In this document: positions 1 to 6,800 of the stretch, piece after piece
How positions within the stretch are numbered: position 1 is the stretch's first letter
How the letters are laid out: each line of letters starts with the position of its first letter
Assembly (NCBI GenBank): GCA_017938645.1
Contig: JAGBBE010000106.1
Coordinates: forward strand, 1 to 10,047
Origin: Clostridia bacterium
GTDB taxonomy: Bacteria; Bacillota_A; Clostridia; Christensenellales; Aristaeellaceae
Length of the DNA: 10,047 bases
Reading direction: 5' to 3'
Program-made: the position numbers and the translations under genes
Notes under the pieces: model-generated
Told to the model about the DNA's origin: nothing
The model's input: only the letters and a program-made list of their open reading frames with translations
Database searches by the model: none

Positions 1-594
1 ATAAACCAGCGCATCATAGCTGATGCGGTCATGGATTTCATTCTGGATCTGCAATGGATTTTTGCCACCTTTTGATGGATAAGGGATGGATGGATAAGGA
101 TTTGCTCCGTAAGGAATTGGTTTTTCAATATTTTCTGGTTGAGTATTTGTTCTATCAGTATTTAATTGCGTGGGATTTTCCAACGCAGGTTTCTCCAACG
201 CAGGATTTCCCTGCACAGGCTTTTCCTGCGTTGGGTTATCCAGTATTGGATTTTCCAACATTGGTTTTTCCGATGCTGGTTCTTCGTCCGCATACGGCCT
301 GCGCGGCTGCTCATAGATCACATACTCAATGTCAGCAAACTGACCCTTGGAGTTTTTGTTTCGGCTCCGCTGAACATATCCGGCACGTTCCAGTTCCCTG
401 ACCGCTTCGCGGATGGCGTCCACGCCCTCACGGTTGATATGGGACAGTCCTTTCAGCGTATAGTCCCAATCCTCCGGCAGAGACAGCATGACCGAAAGCA
501 GCCCCTTGGCTTTCAGCGTCAGCTCCTTGTTTTTCAGATGATGATTGGCCATAACGGTATAATCCCTTGTTTTTTCTACGCGAAAGACGGCCAT
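1..594 (-). CDS. Winged-helix replication-initiator-like protein with repeat linker (DUF6017-type), 3' end outside window
   Basis: Only the first 198 residues are present; the frame is open to base 1. It starts at ATG 594-592, sharing one base with the stop codon of the gene before it (TAATG). No strong ribosome binding site is seen, so translational coupling is likely. Residues 1 to about 100 (MAVFRVEKTRDYTVMANHHL..., then KAKGLLSVMLSLPEDWDYTL and VDAIREAVRELERAGYV) look like a winged helix-turn-helix. This resembles the N-terminal domain of replication initiator or replisome-organiser proteins on Clostridia conjugative elements, which usually carry a C-terminal DUF6017 region. A linker follows, with a Pro every five residues (seven EKPxx/ENPxx units), then a Ser/Pro/Tyr-rich stretch. 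The visible end (IHDRISYDALVY) looks like the beginning of the C-terminal domain. A role in element replication is inferred from family memory and from its place behind parA/parB. A transcriptional regulator is the alternative. Confidence 0.75.
   Translation of the reverse strand, partial: MAVFRVEKTRDYTVMANHHLKNKELTLKAKGLLSVMLSLPEDWDYTLKGLSHINREGVDAIREAVRELERAGYVQRSRNKNSKGQFADIEYVIYEQPRRPYADEEPASEKPMLENPILDNPTQEKPVQGNPALEKPALENPTQLNTDRTNTQPENIEKPIPYGANPYPSIPYPSKGGKNPLQIQNEIHDRISYDALVY
166..270 (-). repeat. 15-bp tandem repeat in coding linker (about 7 units)
   Basis: About seven in-frame 15-bp units encode the pentads EKPML, ENPIL, DNPTQ, EKPVQ, GNPAL, EKPAL and ENPTQ. The consensus is E-[KN]-P followed by two variable residues. 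The plus strand shows the recurring core ttttccaacg/ttttcctgcg. Because the period is a multiple of three, unit gain or loss by slippage would keep the frame, so the linker should vary in length between relatives. It separates the winged-helix N-terminus from the C-terminal domain. Confidence 0.85.
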
Positions 595-1409
595 TAACCA
601 CCGCCCCCAAACATCGCATCCTCACAGGCAAAACGGTGATCCAATTGAGCAACCGTCCAATTTTCCTTGAATTGTCCCTGCGGATTATTACCGAACTGTT
701 CAATCGCTCGCCTGTCCATATCCATGAGTCGCTTCCACAGATCAGGATGATGGCGGCGCAGCTTGCGCAATTCACCGATTCTTTGCAGAGGGCAGCACCA
801 GCAGGAGGCGCGATGATAGATTTCATAGAGGTTGCCGATACGGAAGCCTCGCTCATAGCAATGCTGCAAGGCGCTGGATTCCACAATGCCCCAATCGACA
901 AGCGGATATTGCTCTTCCTTGCAACACTCCACTTCATCTGCGGCGATCCCCACATAATGCAGGGCGTTCTTCTCTTTTTTAAGCCGGTTGACCTCCTTGT
1001 TGATGAGATGGGTTTTAAGCTGGCCGGTACACCAACGAACACGCGGCCCAGGCCATCCGTTGCCGTACAGAGAAACACCAAGGCGCTTTCTATTTTCGAT
1101 GCTTTTGGGCTTCTCTTTGGGGGATTCAAACATGAGCCATTCAAAGCCCTTGGGATGGCGAAGGATGGTGATGTGCATGCCCCGCTCCCGAAACAAATGT
1201 TCATCCAACTGTGCAAGATGTTCATACATTTCGGGAAACTCCATGCCTGTATCAGCAAAAAGCACCATATCAACGGGCATTTCACGCTCGATCATGAGAA
1301 GCAGCATACAGGTGGAGTCTTTCCTGCCAGACAGCGAGACGGCATGGAAATGATTTTGGGGTATCAAAAAAGCGTTCCCCTTGGAACGCGGACTGCGAAT
1401 GGTATTCAT
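594..1409 (-). CDS. PAPS-reductase-like PP-loop (adenine nucleotide alpha hydrolase fold) protein
   Basis: This 271-residue protein belongs to the phosphoadenosine phosphosulfate reductase-like PP-loop family. Such enzymes use ATP or an adenylylated substrate in sulfur transfer or reduction (CysH, DndC, IbrA). ATG 1409-1407 is chosen as the start: it overlaps the parB stop as ATGA and has AGGAAAG just upstream. A frame-open start at 1442 would lie deep inside parB. The PP-loop is at residues 25-33 (SLSGRKDST), where the usual SGGKDS has Arg29 instead of the second Gly. FADTGMEFPEMYEH (51-64) is typical of the family. VRWCTGQLK (125-132) and the Cys-rich ASCWCCP (201-207), with Cys162-Cys163, could form a metal or Fe-S site. 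The gene lies between parB and a replication-like gene, not in a sulfate-assimilation operon, so CysH activity is unlikely. A ParB plus PAPS-reductase-like pairing resembles IbrB/IbrA. The substrate is unknown. Confidence 0.85.
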   Translation of the reverse strand: MNTIRSPRSKGNAFLIPQNHFHAVSLSGRKDSTCMLLLMIEREMPVDMVLFADTGMEFPEMYEHLAQLDEHLFRERGMHITILRHPKGFEWLMFESPKEKPKSIENRKRLGVSLYGNGWPGPRVRWCTGQLKTHLINKEVNRLKKEKNALHYVGIAADEVECCKEEQYPLVDWGIVESSALQHCYERGFRIGNLYEIYHRASCWCCPLQRIGELRKLRRHHPDLWKRLMDMDRRAIEQFGNNPQGQFKENWTVAQLDHRFACEDAMFGGGG

Positions 1410-2332
1410 CTTTCCTGCTCTTTCTGACGCTTGCGCGCCCATGTTTCCAGCAGCTTGAGGATTGTGCTTTCCATCTGCTGGGGTGTATAGGACTTAGGGA
1501 AGTATTTGCGAAGGATATCTGTGTTGAAAGTCAGTCGATCCAGATCACTCTTTTTCTCCTCGGACATGATGGCAAGCATGGATTCCCTTGTTAGATTCCC
1601 GGATTGAGAGAACTTCTTCAGCCGCTGTGCCTGTGAAAGGGATGGAGTTGCCTGTTCGCTATCCATGGCGTCCAGCAGCATATTCTGTTCATTGGGCTTG
1701 AGGTAGGAAAGCTCCACAGCGGGGTTAAAAGCGATTTTGCGCTCGTCCACCATGTCAAGCAGAGGACGGATCAGTTCTGTCAAGCGGATGTAACGCTGTA
1801 CCTGTCTGCCACTTTCACCGGTTTCTTTTCCAAGCAAATCGGCACTTTCTAAATTCCCGACAACTTGTCGGGAATTTTTTGACGGTCTTCCGGCTTGCCT
1901 GCGAACGGCATCCAGCTTCATCCGATACGCCCACGCTCTTTCGCTTGGCAGCACCGTTTCCCTTTGCAGATTGGAATCCACCATGATGATCGTAGCTTCA
2001 TCATCGTCAAGGTTACGGATGATCGTTGGCATGGTTTCGAGTCCAGCAAGTTCTGCCGCACGATGGCGGCGATGACCGGAAACCAGCTCGTAGCCCCCTT
2101 CGGGATGCGGACGAGCCAGTGCCGGGGAAAGCACACCGTATTGCTTCACGCTTTCCACCGTGTCAAGCATACGTTCATCATCCAATACCTTGAAGGGATG
2201 ATCTTTGAATGGACGAAGCTCCGAAAGCGGAATCTCCATGACCTTTTCACGCTGTTCAGTTTCTCTGCTTTCCTCGGTGGAGAAAAGGTCATCTACCGAG
2301 GTCAGCTTTACGTTTTTCGCGCTGCTTTTCAA
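1406..2332 (-). CDS. parB: ParB/RepB/Spo0J family partition protein
   Basis: This 308-residue ParB-like protein is expected to bind a centromere site and work with the ParA encoded just before it. The N-terminal ParB/CTPase domain (about 31-125) has the arginine box [18 protein letters not shown] (80-97) and [16 protein letters not shown] (121-136), the counterpart of the ENIQR/L motif. A helix-turn-helix follows at about 166-187 ([20 protein letters not shown]). The C-terminal third is helical and charged, probably for dimerisation. The start is TTG 2332-2330: AGGAGGTGA lies at 2347-2339 with normal spacing, and the nearby ATG 2339-2337 is in the parA frame. The gene overlaps the end of parA by 44 nt and the start of the PP-loop gene by 4 nt. 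Residues 152-161 are encoded by a perfect inverted repeat (1851-1877). The partition role is inferred from the family; no parS site was identified with certainty. Confidence 0.9.
   Translation of the reverse strand: MKSSAKNVKLTSVDDLFSTEESRETEQREKVMEIPLSELRPFKDHPFKVLDDERMLDTVESVKQYGVLSPALARPHPEGGYELVSGHRRHRAAELAGLETMPTIIRNLDDDEATIIMVDSNLQRETVLPSERAWAYRMKLDAVRRQAGRPSKNSRQVVGNLESADLLGKETGESGRQVQRYIRLTELIRPLLDMVDERKIAFNPAVELSYLKPNEQNMLLDAMDSEQATPSLSQAQRLKKFSQSGNLTRESMLAIMSEEKKSDLDRLTFNTDILRKYFPKSYTPQQMESTILKLLETWARKRQKEQER
1851..1877. repeat. Perfect 13-bp inverted repeat inside parB
   Basis: AAATTCCCGACAA (1851-1863) and TTGTCGGGAATTT (1865-1877) are exact reverse complements around a single C (1864). 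On the parB strand it encodes [10 protein letters not shown], residues 152-161, in the segment between the ParB-box domain and the helix-turn-helix. On the plus strand it is followed by three more T residues, so it has the form of an intrinsic terminator for antisense transcripts. It may be an inserted palindromic element, an internal ParB-binding site or an antisense terminator; the sequence alone does not decide. Confidence 0.85.
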
Positions 2333-3110
2333 TGCTCATCACCTCCTGCGTCAGCGCTCGATAGGCTTCTGCCACTTTACCTTTGGGATCATGCGTAAAG
2401 ATACTTTTCCCTTCCGCGCTGATTTCTGCCGCACGGACAGAATGTGGTATGACGGTATCAAACACTTTGATCCGGCTACTGTAGTTATCGCGCAACAGGG
2501 CGCTGATTTCTTTGGCATAGTTCGTCCGATTGTCCACCATCGTCAGCAGAATCCCGTCGATTTTCAACTTTGGATTGATCTGACGACGAACCTTTTGCAC
2601 CGTTTGCAGAAGCTGTTCCAGACCTTTGGCTGGAAGATACTGCGCCTGAACAGGAATGATGACGCTGTTGGCGGCAGCAAGCGCATTGATTGTAAGCATG
2701 CCGAGGGAAGGCATACAATCAACGAGGATGTAGTCATACTGCTTTTTGGCCTGATCCAGTACCTGCAGCAACACCTTTTCACGACTCATGGCGTTGACCA
2801 GCGAAACCTCCATGCCCGAAAGTTCAATGCTGGAAGGAATGAGAGCAACTTCTTCGTCGTGATGCAGGATAGCATCTGCAACAGAAAAAGGCTCGTCCAT
2901 CAATACGCTTCCCATGAGAGTGGACATAGTCATAGGCAGCGTGTCCGGCTGCGGATAGCCAAGACTGATAGTCAGGCTGGCCTGTGGATCGCAGTCCACC
3001 AGCAGAACTTTTTTGCCTTCCTGCGTCAAACCCACGCCAAGATTTGCAGTTGTTGTGGTTTTGCCAACCCCACCTTTCTGATTGGCGATGGCAATGATTT
3101 GTGCGTTCAT
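2289..3110 (-). CDS. parA: ParA/Soj family partition ATPase
   Basis: This 273-residue P-loop ATPase of the ParA/MinD superfamily drives segregation of DNA bound by its ParB partner. The deviant Walker A motif [15 protein letters not shown] starts at residue 10, with signature Lys12 and catalytic-loop Lys17. Walker A' is [13 protein letters not shown] (35-47) and Walker B is [11 protein letters not shown] (127-137). There is no N-terminal helix-turn-helix extension, so it is the short Soj-like type and is not expected to autoregulate as long plasmid ParA proteins do. ATG 3110-3108 has an excellent ribosome binding site (AGGAGGTGA) about 5 nt upstream, and that site contains the stop codon of the preceding small gene. 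The last 14 codons overlap parB and carry the parB ribosome binding site. Length and motifs are complete. Confidence 0.95.
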   Translation of the reverse strand: MNAQIIAIANQKGGVGKTTTTANLGVGLTQEGKKVLLVDCDPQASLTISLGYPQPDTLPMTMSTLMGSVLMDEPFSVADAILHHDEEVALIPSSIELSGMEVSLVNAMSREKVLLQVLDQAKKQYDYILVDCMPSLGMLTINALAAANSVIIPVQAQYLPAKGLEQLLQTVQKVRRQINPKLKIDGILLTMVDNRTNYAKEISALLRDNYSSRIKVFDTVIPHSVRAAEISAEGKSIFTHDPKGKVAEAYRALTQEVMSIEKQREKRKADLGR

Positions 3111-3116
3111 CTTGGT

Positions 3117-3350
3117 TCACCTCCTGTAGATAGGACTGACATAGGCCAGTATCCAGCGAACCGGACGTTTCGTCGAAACCGGCTGAATACAATACGGACA
3201 TGTGCTGAAAACGCACAGTCTTTCACGAGAATACGGACGATGAAAGCGACAGGAACGACATTCTGGAAAAAGGCCATCTTCGCCGCTGTCATACTGACTA
3301 TTTGGCCCTTCCTGAATCAAGGCTTCAAATGCTAAGATGCTTCTTTTCAT
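3117..3350 (-). CDS. Small cysteine-rich protein, first gene of the parAB operon
   Basis: This 77-residue protein of unrecognised function has five cysteines spaced C31-x2-C34 then C46-x4-C51-x2-C54 (ECRSCRFHRPYSRERLCVFS, then TCPYC). The arrangement, with His37 between, suggests a zinc knuckle. It is rich in Arg and ends in a basic tail (SPIYRR), which would suit nucleic-acid binding; this is inference. ATG 3350-3348 is preferred because GGAGGTGA lies upstream, although the spacing of about 11-14 nt is long. A GTG inside that site and a TTG at 3383 are alternatives that add 5 or 11 residues. Its TGA (3119-3117) falls inside the AGGAGGTGA that serves parA, so the two are translationally coupled. 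Similar short Cys proteins occur near parA on Clostridia elements, as far as I recall, but no family name can be given. Confidence 0.65.
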   Translation of the reverse strand: MKRSILAFEALIQEGPNSQYDSGEDGLFPECRSCRFHRPYSRERLCVFSTCPYCIQPVSTKRPVRWILAYVSPIYRR

Positions 3351-3411
3351 TGGTTGATTATTCACCTCCGTTTTCCAATTCAAGAAACACTACTTAAGTT
3401 TGATTTGAATA

Positions 3412-3460
3412 AAAACCCCGGCATGCTCTGTGATGGATCACTGAACAATACCGGGGTTTT
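3412..3460. terminator. Bidirectional terminator-like hairpin in the leader of the parAB operon
   Basis: AAAACCCCGG (3412-3421) pairs perfectly with CCGGGGTTTT (3451-3460). The 29-nt loop contains a second small hairpin, GTGAT/ATCAC (3430-3441). Read on the minus strand it ends in five T residues, and on the plus strand in TTTTCTCT, so it could stop transcription both ways. It lies between the candidate promoter (3598-3628) and the first confident gene (3350), so an attenuator is possible. It could equally insulate the operon from the neighbouring DNA. Confidence 0.65.
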
Positions 3461-3462
3461 CT

Positions 3463-3483
3463 CTATTCAGTTATTGGCTGCAC
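3463..3483 (-). CDS. Candidate 6-codon leader micro-ORF
   Basis: GTG at 3483-3481 is preceded by AGAAAGGAG at good spacing. It opens a micro-ORF encoding MQPITE that stops at TAG 3465-3463, two bases before the hairpin arm at 3460. A ribosome on this micro-ORF would cover the foot of the stem, which is the geometry of translational attenuation. The ORF is too short for coding statistics, and the match to a ribosome binding site could be chance. Confidence 0.25.
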   Translation of the reverse strand: MQPITE

Positions 3484-3484
3484 T

Positions 3485-3577
3485 TTACTCCTTTCTGCGG
3501 CTGCAGCTGCCGCGAATCATCAGCTCGTTCACATGGTTCGTTGGGTGGTTGAAATCAGCGAACACCAGTGTTTTCAA
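3485..3577 (-). CDS. Candidate 30-residue leader or remnant ORF
   Basis: A short open frame begins at TTG 3577-3575 and ends at TAA 3487-3485. It encodes a protein-like sequence that begins MKTLVFADFNHPTNHVNELM and ends RGSCSRRKE. There is only a weak upstream AGAAAG, and a stop codon lies in frame seven codons before the TTG. It starts about 20 nt downstream of the candidate -10 box and ends one base before the micro-ORF GTG. It could be a small leader peptide of the operon or a gene remnant. No family was recognised. Confidence 0.3.
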   Translation of the reverse strand: MKTLVFADFNHPTNHVNELMIRGSCSRRKE

Positions 3578-3597
3578 GGGCTTTCTGACTTGGGTTT

Positions 3598-3628
3598 ATT
3601 ATAGCGAAAGCGTCAATACGTCTCACAA
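3598..3628 (-). promoter_or_regulatory. Candidate sigma-A promoter for the parAB operon
   Basis: On the minus strand a consensus -10 TATAAT (3603-3598) lies downstream of TTGTGA (3628-3623) with a 19-bp spacer, longer than the ideal 17. The -10 match is exact but the -35 is weak. It is the only convincing minus-strand promoter upstream of the small Cys-rich gene. A transcript from it would run through both short leader ORFs and the hairpin at 3412-3460. Confidence 0.45.
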
Positions 3629-3699
3629 TGCCTGTAGCACGCAAATCCTCCAGCCTCCTTGAGCCGGCTGTAAAGTTCAGCCGCTTTGTCTATGCAAGC
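3613..3699 (-). pseudogene. Possible C-terminal gene fragment near the element/chromosome junction
   Basis: Twenty-eight open codons between TAG 3702-3700 and TGA 3615-3613 read like a real protein end: DKAAELYSRLKEAGGF followed by ACYRHCETY. There is no start codon in frame, so if real it is the tail of a gene whose front was lost. The opposite strand is also open here (ATG 3628 to TGA 3723), so coding direction is not secure. Apart from this and the short candidates at 3463-3628, I see no gene in 3463-3760. Confidence 0.2.
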
Positions 3700-3761
3700 C
3701 TAGTATGGGATTTCGCGCCATGATTATCCCCAAGAAAGATCTGGAAGTCTTTTTGATAGAA

Positions 3762-3796
3762 AACAACCGTCTGCACACCGCAGACGGTTGTTTTTG
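3762..3796 (-). terminator. Intrinsic terminator of the repeat surface-protein gene
   Basis: AACAACCGTCTGC (3762-3774) pairs perfectly with GCAGACGGTTGTT (3780-3792) around a 5-nt loop. On the minus strand the 13-bp stem ends GGTTGTTTTC. It begins about 10 bases past the stop codon at 3806, as expected for a rho-independent terminator of that gene. On the plus strand a TTTTTG run also follows, so it may work both ways. Confidence 0.85.
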
Positions 3797-3805
3797 TAAA
3801 GTTGT

Positions 3806-6800
3806 TTATTCAGCCGCACCGTAGTTGGCACGAATAACGGCGTCCTTGTTCTTGAGATAGAAAGTAGTCGAGGCAAGACCGGCATTGTAGAAGTTGCCGT
3901 CGCCGCTTACCAGTGTCCAGCCGGTGAAAACCTGGCCTTCTGCAGGCGGATTGGCCGTAATCTCAACCACAGCATCCCCGGGAAGATCCGTTGCACTGCC
4001 AAGGCCGTTTTCTACAGACAGGCTGTAGGTAACGGGAGCAGGAGCGCTCTCATACATTGCACGGACAACCGCATTGCTTCCATTGATGTAGAAGGTAGTG
4101 GACGGGCTGATGGAGCTGTAGAAGTTGCCGCTGCCGCTCACCAGCGTCCAGCCGCTGAAGACCATGCCGGAAGCCGGGGCATTGGCCGTGATCTCAACGC
4201 CAGCGCCGTTATCCAGACCGGTTTTGCTGCCAGAACCATTTTCAACCGTGAGGCTGTAGGTAGGCGCAACAGGCTCGTCAATGTACTCGGCGCGAACCGT
4301 GGCATCGGAACCGTTGATCACAAAGGTAGTCACAGCACTGGTGGAATTCTGGAAATTACCGCTGCCGCTCACCAGCGTCCAGCCCGCAAACAGCTTGCCG
4401 GCCGCAGGCGCATTGGCTGTAATTTCAACCGCAGCACCGTCGTCCAGACCCGTCTTACTGCCGGAGCCATTTTCAACCGTGAGGCTGTAGGTAGGCACAA
4501 CAGGCTCATCGATGTACTCAGCGCGAACCGTGGCGCTGGAACCATTGATCACAAAGGTGGTAACAGCGCTGGTGGAGTTCTGGAAGTTACCGCTGCCGCT
4601 TACCAGCGTCCAGCCTGCAAACAGCTTGCCAGCCGCAGGCGCATTGGCCTTGATTTCCACAGAAGCGCCATCCAGAAGACCGCTCTTGGTGCCCTCGCCG
4701 CCTTCAACGGTGAGTACATAGGTGGGAACGACCGGCTCGTCGATGTACTCAGCGCGGATCGTTGCATCGGAACCATTGAGCGTGAAGGTCGTCTCGGGGA
4801 GATTTGCGTTGTAGAAGTTACCATTGCCGCTTACCAGCTTCCAGCCAGCGAAGAGCTTGCCAGCCGCAGGTTCGTTGGCCTTGATGGAAACGATCGCATC
4901 GATGGCCAGACCGCTCTGGGTGCCGATGCCGTTTTCAACCGTAAGCGTGTAGGTTACCGGTGCAGACACAGTCTCATAAGTGGCGCGGATCACGGCGTCG
5001 CTGCCGTTCATGTGGAAGGTGGTGGTCAGCTCAGTGGAGTTGGCAAAGTTGCCGTTGCCGCTCACGAGCGTCCAGCCAGTAAACTTCTGAGTGGCAGAGG
5101 GCACGTTGGCCGCAATGTCAATCACAGCATTTCCAGCCAGGCCGGAGGCGGAGCCGGTGCCGTTCTCAACCGTGAGCGCATAGGTCACGGCAGGATCGGG
5201 CGCGTCGGTGTATACAGGCTTGATCACAGCATCGCTGTTGTTGAGGTAGAAGTTGGTGGACAGGTTATTGGCATTTTCGAAATTACCCGCGCCGCTCACC
5301 AGGGTCCATCCTGCGAAGACCTTGCCCGCAGCAGGCTCAGCCGCAGTGATGGCAACGCAGCCATTGCCAAGGAGATTGTTGGTAACCGAGCCGCCTTCAA
5401 TGGTCAGGGTATAGGTTTTGACGACCTCCTTGACATTGATGGTAAAACTCTGTGCAGCAGAGGTACCAGCGGCGTTGGAAACAAGCACGTAGAAGGTCAC
5501 GCTGCCAGCCGTGGTCGGGATTCCGGTAATGGAACCATCCTGAGCAAGTGTCAGACCGGCAGGCAGGCTGGAGCCGTCAGCCAGCTTCCACGTCATCGTA
5601 CCGCCGCCCTGCGCGTTCAGACGGGTGCTGTAGTTCGTTCCAACGGTTCCCTCAGGCAGGCCGATGATATCGATCACAGGCACAGTGGGCTTGGGATTGA
5701 CCTTGGCAGTGGCGGCAGAGGTCTTTTCACCGGCATAAGCGCCAGTGCCCTTTACGCTCACAGAAATCTGCTTGCCTTCGTCAGCAGCAGTCAGCAGATA
5801 AGCGCTGCCGGTAGCGCCCTGAATAGCGGCACCATCGCGGTTCCACTGATAAGTAACGGTCGCCTGTGCCGGGCTGAGGCTTGCTGCGAGCTTGTCGCCA
5901 ACCGTGGGAGCAGCGGCTCCGGGCGTGGTTTCGTTGATCACGGATACATCGGCAACAACGCCGGATGCAGCCACAGCAGCAGTGCTGGCGCTCAGCGTGC
6001 CGTGGAATACGCCGGTGCCGGTTACGATCAGTTCGATCTGCTTGCCGACATCGCTGGCGGTAACGGTGTAGGTTTCAGCGTTGCTGACCTGATAGCCGCC
6101 GACCTTCCAGGCATAAATCACATTAGCTTCAGCAGGCGTGATGGTAGCCTTGAGCACATTGCCGACCACAGGAGCGGTGGTGCTGAGCTTGACGCTGGAA
6201 AGCTGGGTATCGCTGAGTACAGCGTTGGTCTTGGGGCTGTAAACCGAGCCGGTATAGCTGCCGGTGCCCTGCACGCGCAGCTGAATGGCCTTGCCCACGT
6301 CAGAGGAAGTGACGGTATAAGTGGAGGCATTGCCCTTCACTTCGTCACCCACCAGCCAGCTGTAGCCAACCGTCGCATGGGACGGAGTAATGGCCTGCAC
6401 AGCCATCACGGTGCCAACAGCGGGATTGTAGGTGTTCAAGGAGACGCTGGTGACCTCATTGCTGTTCTGATAGCTGAGGAACTCGTTCATCATCCAGCCC
6501 ACGCGGCTGCCCACGCGGATACGGTCCCATACCAAACCCTTTTCAAGTACGGCAACGGTGGTGCCTACGCTGTAGACGCCAATCTTGCTGTAGCTCTTGT
6601 CGGGGCCGGTGCGCAGACGCACACCATAGCCGTTGCGGCTCCAGATGGTGGCATAGCAGATTGCCGTTCCATCACCGGGAACAGGAGCGGAGCTGCCGCC
6701 AAAGTTCAAAAACTGGGTCATCATATAGCCGACGGTGCCGCCGACATTGATCTTGCACCAGTAGCTGCCGCGCTGGAGAACCGTTACAGGCGTTCCAACG

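Noticed and set aside
54..401. Plus-strand open frame with FPxQ-type repeats
   Set aside because: Its repeats are the reverse-strand reading of the 15-bp linker repeats in the winged-helix gene, which has a recognisable N-terminal domain.
594..1442. Earlier start for the PP-loop protein at 1442
   Set aside because: It would overlap parB by 37 nt, and the ATG at 1409 has AGGAAAG and the typical ATGA overlap.
2205..3335. Plus-strand open frame (376 codons) across parA
   Set aside because: ParA motifs, coupling and ribosome binding sites on the minus strand are decisive. The plus frame has no recognisable family.
3628..3723. Plus-strand 31-codon frame (MPVARKSSSLLEPAVKFSRF...)
   Set aside because: No ribosome binding site is seen and it overlaps an equally open minus-strand frame. 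It is too short to support as a gene.
3463..3800. tRNA or tmRNA 3' end as integration target
   Set aside because: No T-arm, acceptor stem or CCA-end pattern could be found in the region.
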